The notes below the pieces were generated by a model. It saw nothing but the letters and a program-made list of their open reading frames with translations. It ran no database searches and had not been told where the DNA came from. Made by a program: the position numbers and the translations under genes. DNA of 37,141 bases from Schizochytrium sp. CCTCC M209059 (lineage: Eukaryota; Sar; Bigyra; Thraustochytrida; Thraustochytriidae): assembly GCA_000818945.1 (NCBI GenBank), contig KN805384.1, positions 1 through 37,141 on the forward strand. Direction: 5' to 3'. Below, piece after piece: positions 17,846 through 27,183 of this stretch (position 1 is the first letter of the stretch; each line of letters begins with the position of its first letter).

Positions 17846-18235
17846 CGCTGCGAGCTCGCCTCGCGAGATCAGCCGGAACAGACGTAACGCCTCCCTCACC
17901 AGCCTGCACAGCCCACAGCTCGCTGTGGCCAAGGCCAGGCGCTCCTCGAGCCCGCGAACGCTCGCTCCCGCTCTCGCGCCGCGAGGCTGAGCGCGGCCGC
18001 TCCTGCCAAGGCAGGCGGGCCCGCGGAGCCCGCGCCGGGCCCGCGGCCTCCGCGTCGCGTCGCGTCGCGTCGCGTCGCAGGCGCCGTCTCCGCCGTCTCG
18101 ACTCCCTGCAGCTGGCTGCTGCGGCCGGCATGCCCGAGCCTCAGCATGCTCGCTCGCGCAGGCCGGCCAGGGGCCGCTGCGCTGTCTCCTCGGGGCCGCG
18201 GCCGAACGAAGCGGCGTTCGGCCTCCTCGCCGCCG

Positions 18236-18834
18236 CTCTGCTCTGCTCTGCTCGCTCTGCTCTGCTCTGCTCGCTCTGCTCTGCTCTGCTCGCTCTGCTC
18301 TGCTCTGCTCGCTCTGCTCTGCTCTGCTCGCTCTGCTCTGCTCTGCTCGCTCTGCTCTGCTCTGCTCGCTCTGCTCTGCTCTGCTCGCTCTGCTCTGCTC
18401 TGCTCGCTCTGCTCTGCTCTGCTCGCTCTGCTCTGCTCTGCTCGCTCTGCTCTGCTCTGCTCGCTCTGCTCTGCTCTGCTCGCTCTGCTCTGCTCTGCTC
18501 GCTCTGCTCTGCTCTGCTCGCTCTGCTCTGCTCTGCTCGCTCTGCTCTGCTCTGCTCGCTCTGCTCTGCTCTGCTCGCTCTGCTCTGCTCTGCTCGCTCT
18601 GCTCTGCTCTGCTCGCTCTGCTCTGCTCTGCTCGCTCTGCTCTGCTCTGCTCGCTCTGCTCTGCTCTGCTCGCTCTGCTCTGCTCTGCTCGCTCTGCTCT
18701 GCTCTGCTCGCTCTGCTCTGCTCTGCTCGCTCTGCTCTGCTCTGCTCGCTCTGCTCTGCTCTGCTCGCTCTGCTCTGCTCTGCTCGCTCTGCTCTGCTCT
18801 GCTCGCTCTGCTCTGCTCTGCTCCGCTCGCTCTG
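18236..18834. repeat. 19-bp satellite array, about 31 copies
   Basis: The unit CTCTGCTCTGCTCTGCTCG is repeated about 31 times almost without variation. The edges have truncated units (CTCTGCTCTGCTCG at the left; a CTCCG variant at the right). The plus strand of the array contains no A, so none of the three stop codons can occur in any of the six frames. Homogeneity suggests recent expansion. Confidence 0.97.
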
Positions 18835-19576
18835 CTGCCGCCATGCTGCCGCGGCGCGTGGTCCGGCGCTAGCCAGCGGGAGGGGCGCTGCGGAGGCTCG
18901 CTCTCTGCGAGATCGGCAGACAGACCACAGCTGCGGCGGCCACTCTGCGAGCCCGACAGAGACGGCGACACCGGCAGCTAAGCTGCAGAAGCAGAAGCAG
19001 AGCGGTTGGCTTCCGCGTTGCGACGCACGCCGCGCAAGCTGCGCAAGCTGCGCAAGCTCGCTGCTGCGACGTGAGCTGCACAAGCTCGCGACGTCGGGTT
19101 GGCAGAGCGGGCTGGCGTCGTGCGGCGCTCTCTGGCCTTCCTTGGTCGGTCGGAGCCAGCGACGCTTCGGAAAGCGGGAAGCCGGCGGTAGGGGCGGTGG
19201 TGGTAAAGGGTTTTGAGGGATACAGGGTCGTGATAGTTGAAGCTGACTGGCTAACGCGAAGCTGTCCGTTCACTTGCGCGTATGTAGCCTTCTTCGGCGG
19301 CGGGCTGGAGTGTCTCTCCCATCTTCATGCCACGGCAACCACGCTGCAAGGGTTCGCTGCAGCTGCCGTCAGCAGCAAGCTGATACTGCTGCTGCTGCTG
19401 CAAATGTTTGCACGACTCCATCCAGCAAGATGCACGCAAGACCGACCTCTCGGCGATGGCGACAAACGGCAGCCACATCGCAGGCGTGGGTGGCCCAACC
19501 CCGACAAGAGCCAGCCAGCTCACACGAGTCCAGTTTGGCAGCGGAATCCCGCTGTCGACGGTAAAGGTTTCATGGT

Positions 19577-20569
19577 TCATTTATCGAAAGGGAAGAAGAA
19601 GAGCAAAGGCAGAACCAAGCTAATAAATACCAGTACAAGCAGAGAACGCATCACTTGCGCAAGATCATGATGCTTGCTTGCCAGCCACGCTGAAGCGCTG
19701 GCGTTCCAGCACGGCAAAGAACAACCTTGCACGTGATTCAACGTCGCCGCTACGGCATTGAGAACGCTGCGCTCTGGCTCTTGAGGACCCCGTTCGAGCA
19801 TGTGATCGCCTACGAGGGCTTCGCGGTCGAAGCGAAGCACGTGGAAATGCGCAGAACGCGCGAAGCGAGCAATCTCGTCAGCGCAGACGCAATCTGCTCC
19901 GGGGAGTTCGAGCGTGTTCAAATATGGACTGAAGTGGAAAAGGTCCGGGTCGAGTTTGCGCACGAGGCTGCTCCAAAAGTCAGGCTCCTCGGTCTGACAC
20001 CGGATGATGAGACCTCCGGAACTTGCAGACCTGTGCATGTGTAAAACTCTGCGCTGGCTAGTGCGCTGGTCATGGGGTCCACCCCCGCTCCCGCTCCCGC
20101 TGCAGCTGTCGGGCTCGTTTTCATCATCACGCATCCCCAAGCTGTCTGGCTGATCATCCTCAATGCCTTCAAAGAATTCTGCTTCTGCGCCCGTTCCCTC
20201 GAAATCCCACGCCTCACGATGGTTCGGACCATGCGCGAATGTTGATGCTGGCCTAGCGACAGCAGCTACTCGTGCTGCTCCTCCTGCTCTTGATGCAAGC
20301 CCCCTTGGGAGTTCCTCGAAAAACATGACGATTGCGCCTTGTGGCTCTTTGCCTGCTTTAAAAATGCTCTCGAGACGCATTCCATCATCGTCGAGGACTT
20401 CTCCTTGGTACGCCAGTTGTAACGCGCAAATGGCTTCGTCGTGATACCCAAGCGCATCTCCTAGTGCGAGCTTGAATCCTCGTAGAGTTGCTCCTTGAAT
20501 GCGGAAATCGTAAAGGACGAGTTTGTCCCCCGTCGGCAGTCTCACGAGAACATCCTTTCTCGCTTGCAT
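19577..20569 (-). CDS. Ubiquitin-like domain protein with C-terminal membrane anchor
   Basis: Reading from ATG 20569 (MQARKDVLVRLPTGDK) to TGA 19577 gives 330 residues; the frame continues upstream but without another ATG. Residues about 6-86 fit a ubiquitin-like beta-grasp fold: two starting strands (DVLVRLPTGDKLVLYDF), a helix (LRGFKLALGDALG), then LQLAYQGEVLDDDGMRLESIF and a closing strand AIVMFFE. There is no C-terminal Gly-Gly, so it would act as an integral UBL rather than a conjugated one. The middle is acidic and Gly/Ser-rich. Residues about 225-300 look folded (PDFWSSLVRKLDPDLFHF...). The end, about 305-325 (SLLVLVFISLVLPLLFFF), is a single hydrophobic span with only a few residues after it, as in tail-anchored proteins. 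By analogy, UBL tail-anchored proteins serve ER quality control; that role is inference. Confidence 0.8.
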   Translation of the reverse strand: MQARKDVLVRLPTGDKLVLYDFRIQGATLRGFKLALGDALGYHDEAICALQLAYQGEVLDDDGMRLESIFKAGKEPQGAIVMFFEELPRGLASRAGGAARVAAVARPASTFAHGPNHREAWDFEGTGAEAEFFEGIEDDQPDSLGMRDDENEPDSCSGSGSGGGPHDQRTSQRRVLHMHRSASSGGLIIRCQTEEPDFWSSLVRKLDPDLFHFSPYLNTLELPGADCVCADEIARFARSAHFHVLRFDREALVGDHMLERGPQEPERSVLNAVAATLNHVQGCSLPCWNASASAWLASKHHDLAQVMRSLLVLVFISLVLPLLFFFPFDK

Positions 20570-21086
20570 GGCGCGGCAGCGTGCACGCACCAGTACGATT
20601 AAACCTATGCTTGAATGAAATGACAGCAAGATCTCTCTCTCTCTTTCTCTCTGCGTGCGTGCGGACACAACGCAGCGTCGTTGCTGCTCGATGCTCGGCA
20701 AGTCAACTTGAAATTCAAATTTGCAAAGATTTTGCAACCAGCGGCAAATTTTGATTTGTCATTTTGACGACCACGTTGCGCTTGCAAGCAGCAGACTCGC
20801 GAGGGAGACCTTGCTGACACATCAAAAGAGGGGCGGTCCTCCAATGCCGATTCAAACCAAGTGTAAAGAGGAAAAAAGTTAATGTCATTGCATTTTGGCC
20901 TGCATTGCAAGGAAAACAGAATCGGCTTCGCCTTGTTAGATTTGTCAAAGACGAGGGAGGAAGTCTCACGTTTACAGTTCACGCAACAAAGACGAACATA
21001 TTGCTTAGTAGAAAACAGGAGTGTATATAGAGAAAAGTTGACAGAGCATGGACTTGTCATCGAGGACACGAACGCATAAAAAGTTG
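20570..21086. other. Spacer between isomerase 3' end and UBL gene
   Basis: About 520 bp lie between two minus-strand genes and hold the UBL gene 5' UTR/promoter and the isomerase 3' UTR. It contains a CT-rich microsatellite at about 20632-20655. No gene was seen. Confidence 0.55.
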
Positions 21087-22127
21087 TCAGAGCTTGGATT
21101 TGCCGCTCTCGTCCCAGGTCCCATCTTCAAAGCCGAGACCCTGAAAGCTTTCTTCATCAGTGAGCGCCTTGTAGGCCGTCGTGTAGGTGCGTCGCTTAAT
21201 AGATTCCATGGTCTCGCGGTACTTGGGGCCCTTGAAGCGCCCCTTCGCAACAAGCTCCCGCGCAAACTGAAGCGAGACAGAGACCACCTCGTACAGCTTG
21301 ACAGCTTCGACGACGACATTCTCGCGGACAAGATCTGTGGCGCCATAGCGTTTTCCGTAGACAATCATATCATTGTGCATATGAACAGGCGTCTTAGCCT
21401 TCATAAGCTCCGTCATGCCAGGACTGTACACGAGTCCGATGTCAATGGCAGGGACGAAGAAGAGGCCCTTTTCAACATTCATGATCCGGTAGTCGAAGGC
21501 TAGGCCGAGCATGGCGCCCGCCGCGCAAAAGTGACCATTAATGGCGGCAATTGTCGGCAGTGGAAAGGTGAGGATACGCGCGAGGAGCGCCTCTGTGTTT
21601 CGCTGGAGCTCATCGGCCTCTGCGGGGTTGGCGTCGATCCACTTGAGGTCCATGCCATTGCTAAAAAACTTTCCCTCACCTGTCACGACGACGGCGCAGA
21701 CATTCTCGTCTGCGAGCGCGGCGTCGAGGGCGGCGTCGATGGACTCGATCAGGTGCGGGTTGACCCTGTGCTCGCAGACACGCGTGCCCCACGGGAAGGT
21801 CTCCTTCGCATCGCCGCCGAGCAGCTTGACGACAGCGACGCTGCCGTCGCCCTGCACCTCGGTGCTCACGATGACGCGTACCTCGGACATGCGTTGCGAC
21901 TTGCGCATCGGGAGTTGGCGGACTGCCTCGTCCTCTGCCCCCTGATCCTGGCCGCGGCGTCTCCTGAGTCCGTCCGCGGCGCTCTCTTGCTCCTCGCTGC
22001 TGGCCTCGCCGGAGCTGCTGCTTTTGGCGGCGCCGCGTGCGGCCGTCGCGGCCTGCTGCCGGAAGGACAGTTTGCGCCCGCGCGCCGCGCCCATGCACGC
22101 CAGCAGCCGCCGCCCCTTCGAGCCCAT
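21087..22127 (-). CDS. Delta3,Delta2-enoyl-CoA isomerase, PTS1-tailed
   Basis: The crotonase-fold domain matches plant-type peroxisomal enoyl-CoA isomerases: VVTGEGKFFSNGMDLKWI with N157-G158 supplying an oxyanion-hole backbone, LPTIAAINGHFCAAGAMLG (N197-G198-H199 ... A203-G204), and DYRIMNVEKGLFF...AIDIGL. Such enzymes move the double bond of unsaturated fatty acyl-CoA so beta-oxidation can proceed. The protein ends SKL, the canonical peroxisomal import signal. From ATG 22127 it has 346 residues; a later ATG at 21890 (MSEVRVIV) gives a 267-residue form close to the usual length. The extra N-terminal segment is Arg/Ala-rich without early acidic residues, like a mitochondrial presequence. Plant homologues have Glu just before VDIGL, as I recall, and here that position is Ala, so the catalytic acid is uncertain. 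The SKL and fold are clear; the exact reaction is less so. Confidence 0.9.
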   Translation of the reverse strand: MGSKGRRLLACMGAARGRKLSFRQQAATAARGAAKSSSSGEASSEEQESAADGLRRRRGQDQGAEDEAVRQLPMRKSQRMSEVRVIVSTEVQGDGSVAVVKLLGGDAKETFPWGTRVCEHRVNPHLIESIDAALDAALADENVCAVVVTGEGKFFSNGMDLKWIDANPAEADELQRNTEALLARILTFPLPTIAAINGHFCAAGAMLGLAFDYRIMNVEKGLFFVPAIDIGLVYSPGMTELMKAKTPVHMHNDMIVYGKRYGATDLVRENVVVEAVKLYEVVSVSLQFARELVAKGRFKGPKYRETMESIKRRTYTTAYKALTDEESFQGLGFEDGTWDESGKSKL

Positions 22128-23188
22128 CGCGGCCCTCGCCCCCGCCCTCGCGCCTGCGCTCGACCTCGGCCCCGTCCTTCTCCGAGTCGTCCTCGTCGCC
22201 AAGAGCGAGCACGAGGGACGAGATGATGAAAGTGAAGAAGAAGACCAAGCGCGTGCACGCGAGCGCAGTGGACGCAGCGACGGGGGGACAAGGTGAGAGG
22301 CGAGCGAAGACAGCTGCAGACGCAGAGGCGTGTCTTCGCGACGGCCAGACGCGGCAGCGCGGCCCCCGTTTCGTCTTTGCCTCCGCGCTGCGCTCTGAGA
22401 GCGTGGAACGCGCGCGGGCGTGCGCGTCGTGAGGGACCTTGCGTCGGCAAAGGAAATCGCTGGCGCAAGAACTGGGAGCCCCGAGAGAAATGAACAGAAA
22501 AAAAAAATAGTAAAATACCGGTCGCCGGGTAAAGACTAGCTAGCGAGCGTCTCTTCTTCTGCTGGTGCTGGTGCTGGTGCTGCTATTGCTTTTTTGATCA
22601 TGATGATAATACCAGTTTGTTTCTGCCGCCAAAGAACTCGCGCCCGCTCAGCCGCTCGCAACGCGACGCGACGCGCGGCATTACGTACCTCGCCAAGTGA
22701 GAGAAAAGAAACAAAAAGAACGATAGTGAATGATTAAAAAGGGGGCTAGGGACAAAGCATAGACGTCCCCCGGACATAGGGGTCATTTATTCGGCGCAGG
22801 CGCGCGCCGAAGTTCTCAACGGTCACGCTCGCGTTGAGAGAGATGAATGCATGCAAGCAAGCTTTGCATTTACAATTCATTTCATCACGTGGCGTGGCGT
22901 GGCGTGGCGTGGCGTGGGTGGCCCCACGAGGCGTGGCGTGGCTTGCCGTGCCGTGACGCAACGCAACGTGGCGTGGCGTGTGACGTGGTGATTCGCATCG
23001 CTGGACTGTGCAGAGTTTCTTTTCCATCGGCAGGCAGAAGAAGGATGGAGTGGACTTCAATGTCGAAATCACAACGTTGCCTTTCTCGTGAACAAGGGGA
23101 GTACATTCCGAGCGCAAAGAAGTGCACAAAACAGACGAGGCCGGAATTGGCCAAGCTTCGTAGGAAAACTAGATTTGTGGGAGCACCG
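22128..23188. promoter_or_regulatory. Divergent promoter region, isomerase / GPI-type protein
   Basis: This 1.06 kb between divergent start codons contains a GGTGCT repeat at about 22564-22583 and TGGCG repeats at 22889-22980. A plus-strand frame runs through from 22847 into the Cys-rich gene, but its first part translates the TGGCG repeat (AWRGVAWRG) and is treated as non-coding. Confidence 0.55.
22889..22980. repeat. (TGGCG)n pentamer repeat
   Basis: A pure run of GTGGC units at 22889-22918 is followed by degenerate ACGCAACG/TGGCGTGG units to about 22980, upstream of the Cys-rich gene. It has the same motif as 4481-4510. Confidence 0.85.
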
Positions 23189-23703
23189 ATGTTGAGTCTC
23201 ATTGCATTATTGAGCTGTGTTGCAGGTTCTCTCGGTCAGATCAAGGAATTTCACAAACGCTATATGTGCGATGATGCGGGATCACTGGACGGAGTCCGTG
23301 TCCGTAATACACTCGACTTTGCCATGTGCAGAAACACCTATGGCAAGGAAGATTATTGCAGTGTAAGTCGGGTCTTTTCGAGCGCGAGACCAAGTGCTAT
23401 CCTGACGTCTGACTGGTTCTTATCTTGCAGAAATGTCGATGTGCTTTTGTCAAATATTATGAGAGCGCAAGGGTTTGTTTCACAGCGGATCCCGATTACG
23501 AGAGTCGTGTGCTTGCGACGAAAGATACATGGGAAGCCGACTACATCGAGCACTGCCTCGATGGCGACACCGAGGCCAATCTCGAGTTCTCCCTCGACCC
23601 CACAAGTGATGCTTTTTGTAATAGTAGCACACGCGCATTCAAAGCAAACGCTTGGTCTCTCACAATACTTTTCTCAGCGCTTGGTCTGCTTGTATCCTAC
23701 TAA
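23189..23703 (+). CDS. Small Cys-rich secreted protein, probably GPI-anchored (two exons)
   Basis: Two exons, 23189-23362 and 23431-23703, join in phase 0 to give 148 residues. The donor is AGT|GTAAGT and the acceptor TCTTGCAG|AAA. ATG 23189 begins a signal peptide (MLSLIALLSCVAGSLG). The mature part has eight Cys (27, 47, 57, 60, 62, 74, 100, 121), including a C-S-K-C-R-C cluster built across the splice junction. The last residues, about 132-148 (AWSLTILFSALGLLVSY), are hydrophobic and reach the stop, preceded by a small-residue CNSST stretch. This is the pattern of a GPI-attachment signal, with an N-glycosylation sequon at N122. Removing the intron turns two short frames into one coherent Cys-spaced protein, which supports the model. 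An upstream in-frame ATG at about 23045 is possible but would bury the signal peptide. No known family was recognised. Confidence 0.8.
23363..23430 (+). other. Spliceosomal intron, 68 bp
   Basis: It starts GTAAGT and ends TTATCTTGCAG. A CTGAC near the 3' end (CTGACGTCTGACTGG) could hold the branch point. Splicing keeps phase 0. Confidence 0.85.
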
Positions 23704-26588
23704 TAGAGATAAGATAAGTGTTGCTGCCGCAGAAGCGGAGATGGGTGCCTCTTTGGGTTGGCTTGAGGTCGAGTGCCTCTAAAACCTTACGGCTTGTGTT
23801 GCGGAGGCTTTCTTTCCAACACCAAGAAATTTTTGGATTGTTCCTTGTGTGAGTGCGTAGGTGAAAGTGAATGACGTGCTCACTGACTAGGTCTCTTTCT
23901 AAGGAGGAATCAGCGAGCGTCCAACGCCCATAACCAAGAGTAACCTTGAAAACTGCATGGTTTGCAAGAAAGGCTCTACAACGCTCAGCGCATACGAAGA
24001 AGACAGACTTCTTGTCTTTCTTTAGTGTATGCCGCTCATTGACTTATTCCTTTTTGAAAAGGAGACATCAACGAGCACCTGAGGCGAAGAAACAAGAGTG
24101 TGCCATGTATGCAAGACATGGCACCAAATGACGGAGAGCGGAACAGGAGCGCAAGAACATCAAGGCATAATCTTTGGCACGATTGCATCAAGAGCTTCTC
24201 GCAGACATCGAGGCCTTTCGCAAGCATCAATTTATTTATTTTCGCAAGCATCAAAATGTTGCCTTTCGCATGCATCGAGGCAAGCATCGGTATTCCTGAG
24301 CTTGCGCTAAATCTTCGTTTCAAGTCACTTGAGAACATTGCCCATTTTTTCACATTCCAGACAGGAACGCTTTCTTTTGAGAGGATGCTATCTCGGGCAC
24401 TTTGAAGTCGAACAAGTGTACCAAACGGATCTCAGTAACGAAATGGCTGTCCCGTCGCTGTGGCTCGAGTAACCAACATCCACTGTCAAACACACGCGTC
24501 ATTCAGAACATTCAACGGTACCTCGCTCCTTCCTGTACACGTCGCGCTCACGAAAGAGCCCACCCAGTCGGACCTTTTTAGGTGCGCTGGCTACCGCGCG
24601 GAGGTTTCATTTCGCGCGCAGCGAGCGGTCATGGCGATGTGCTAAAAAGAGCGCGGAGACCGTCTCGGCCAAGGTCACGGTCACTGGTCACGGTCTTGTC
24701 TCGTTCCAACGGTACCAGGCGCAGCCGGTCAGTTTCGTTGCACTGTCCGGACGTCGAGTTCAACGCCAAGAGAAGGAACGAAGGAAAGGAAGACCGGTCA
24801 CTCCCCCGTTTCGCGTGGGCGCTCCTGCTGTGCTGGCTTCACGTCTTCTCCCCTCGAAACGTGCATCTTTGCGAGTCTGTCGCGCAGGCCTGTGCTGCTG
24901 CCTGCGCTCTCAGAGGTCCAAAGTGAAGCGCTCTCACCTCCTACATCTTCGTCGCTGTCTTTTTTTTTTAAATCATTTTTTTTGCTGGTGTTCTTTTCTC
25001 TCCAACCAACAAACTTTTTTTCTTTTTCTTTTTCTTTTCAACCTTTTTTCTTTTCCTTTTCAGTATTCGTCACGGGCCCTAATCTTCTTGTATGCCCTCG
25101 TATCACATCCTTTTTCTCGTCGACAGTTGAGTGCAAAAGGGGCGTGCTGCATGTCTCTGTGCAGCCGGTCTCGTCTCCTCGCGCGCAAGTGAAGAATGGT
25201 CCTGTTCTCCACTTATGCTGCTCCCTGGCCAGTCAACTCACCTCGCCAACCAACTAACTATACTAACTAACTGGCGGGCTGGCTGTCTGGCCGCCTGGCC
25301 ACCCTATCTATCTCAAACGATTCACCTTTCTCTCTCTCCATCGATCCCAACCTCCGCCAACCGCTCGTCCATTCCCGTCGCCCCGCCTAGTGCACTGCAG
25401 GCGGTCTTGGAGCGGTCTCCCTCGCCGGTATCCGGCCCAGCCTCGCCAACACTGGCATGCAAGCAAACATCGCGTTCGCGACAGTGGGGCGCCATCACCC
25501 TCCTCTTCACTACTGGTACAGTATGCATAATAGATAAAAATGAATCATTACGTAGGTATATATGTCTGCAATGCAAAGCTTCACTGTTCTAGCGTAGTCG
25601 TCAGTATCCGGAGTCTCTCTCTCGCTCTCGCTGCAGGGGACGGATACACCCCACGAAGAAACCCACGCTGCAGCAGCCAGCCGGCCTGCTGCCAGCCTCA
25701 AAAGTCAATCTTCTCGACGCGCGTGGGCTGGCCTACACCACGTCATCTACCTCCCCGCCCGGCATTCGCCTCGTCGCTCCGGGCGGTGGCGGCGGTGGCG
25801 TCCATCTTGGATTCCCCCGCTCCGTGCTTCCGGGAAATCCACTACGGGACAGGCCGCGTCCGTCCCGCCGGCGCTAGGCCGCAGCAGCGCGAGCAGCAGG
25901 CAAGGCAAGGCGGCGCTCGCCTGCTCCCGCCCGGGCCGCGGCCGCGCCGGAGGCCCCTTCCTGGCGGGCACGGGCCAAGAGCTGCGCGGATTCCGAGTCG
26001 CGCGCGCAGGAGCGTGCGCGTGCGCGTGCGGCGGCGGCGGCTGCGCGGGGGGAGGCTGGGTCCGGGAGGGAGGAAGGGAGAAAGACGGACGCCCAGGGCG
26101 CGCGTGCGCGGCGGGCCGGCTTCACGCGCGAACGCCCTATAGCCGACTTGCGTCGCGCGGAATCCGACTTGCAGGGGAGGGTTTGGCCGACTTGTGCGCA
26201 GTCGGCCTGTGGTGGCTGGGCTTGGCTTGGCTTGGCTTGACTTGCTAAAGTTCAAAAATGGAGGCGGAAACGATTCTTCTTCCTTTTCCATTCTCTCTTT
26301 TTGGTTTTTTTACCTTTTTATACTCTTTTTTCTTTTCTTTTTTTTCGAGGGCGTTCTCTTTGTTCCATTCGGTTGCGCCTCCCGGCTGACCAGTCTCTCG
26401 CTTCGCCTCGGTGCGCTGTGCTGCGCTCGTGGCGCGTGGGACCGACCGTCTTCTGACTCGAGGCCATGATCAGCCAGCCATCCGACCTGACGGGCCTCCA
26501 GCTTCCCGGCTCCAGCCAGCTCGCAGCCGCCTCAAGACGAAGCCTCCGTCGCCAAAAAAAATAAAGAAATCAAACAATTTAAAGCAAC

Positions 26589-26590
26589 GA

Positions 26591-26641
<51 letters not shown>
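26589..26641. repeat. (GAAA)n microsatellite
   Basis: About 13 copies of a GAAA/AAAG tetramer lie about 0.55 kb before the surface glycoprotein gene. Confidence 0.95.
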
Positions 26642-26890
26642 GAGCGAGTCCTCGATCGATCGCTCGTGTGACCTCGCTCGCCGCGCTCGCCGTGCCGGCC
26701 CGCGTCCAGACCCCGTTCGCCCCCGCGCTCTCCGCTTGCTCGTCTGCTCCTCCGGTGCCCCAACCCCTCCTCCTCCCCTGGGCGTCTGTCTCCGTTCGCG
26801 CGGTCCATCCGTGCCGGTCGGTCGTGAGTCACGTTGCGAGGCCAAGGAGGAGAAAGAAGCGCAGAGAGAGAGAGAGGGAGCAGCATCTTA

Positions 26891-26928
26891 TTCTTTTTCT
26901 TTTCTTTTCTTTTCTTTTCTTTTCTTTC
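26891..26928. repeat. (TTTTC)n pentamer repeat
   Basis: About seven TTTTC units lie in the probable 5' UTR or promoter of the following gene. Confidence 0.9.
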
Positions 26929-27183
26929 GAATTCAATTCAAATCGACTGAAGGAGGCGAAGAGGCAAGGCAAGCAAAGCGCCTTCGACCCCCGCGACGAC
27001 GCGACGCAACGCGACGCGACGCAACGCGACGTGGACCCCGCGCCGCGCAAGGCCCCTGCCGTCGGCGGCGGCGTCGCCTTCGCCTTCGCCTCGCGGCCCC
27101 TCTCGGCGGAGGAGGTTGAAGACTCGACGGAGCGAGAGAGCGAGCGATTGAGCGAGCGATCGCCTGGTGCTTGACCGTGCGCC

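Larger units (their letters stand above)
17222..19576. other. Repeat-dominated region, no gene seen
   Basis: This 2.35 kb region holds the 5' flank of the Lys-rich protein, a TTGAC-type repeat, a GC-rich stretch, a 19-bp satellite, a short 9-bp CTGCGCAAG repeat (19031-19058) and a CTG run near 19386-19403. Very long frames cross the satellite on both strands, but they are artefacts of a stretch with no A on the plus strand. The remaining frames have no recognisable domain. Confidence 0.65.
23704..27183. other. Long low-complexity intergenic region, no gene seen
   Basis: This 3.5 kb region lies between two plus-strand genes. The left part (to about 24420) is AT-richer and carries a degenerate 158-bp-spaced duplication and CGCAAGCATC repeats near 24215-24298. 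The centre has pyrimidine tracts (24955-25070). The right part is GC-rich with (GAAA)n, (TTTTC)n and GACGCAAC repeats and should hold the promoter and 5' UTR of the surface glycoprotein. Frames above 100 codons here are Phe/Ser- or Arg/Ala-rich shadows without domains. Confidence 0.6.

Noticed and set aside
18236..18834. CRISPR-like or minisatellite coding array
   Set aside because: Units are directly adjacent with no spacers, and the host is eukaryotic, so this is a simple tandem satellite.
17794..19216. Very long overlapping frames on both strands (up to 395 codons), rich in Leu/Cys/Ser/Ala or Ala/Glu/Gln/Ser/Arg
   Set aside because: They cross the 19-bp satellite, which has no A on the plus strand and so cannot contain a stop in any frame. 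The flanking parts have no domain or credible start.
22847..23188. N-terminal extension of the Cys-rich protein from an upstream start
   Set aside because: Its first part translates the TGGCG repeat, and it would place the signal peptide over 100 residues inside the protein.
24815..25257. Phe/Ser-rich plus-strand frames
   Set aside because: They come from T-rich and TTTTC-like tracts, with no conserved pattern.
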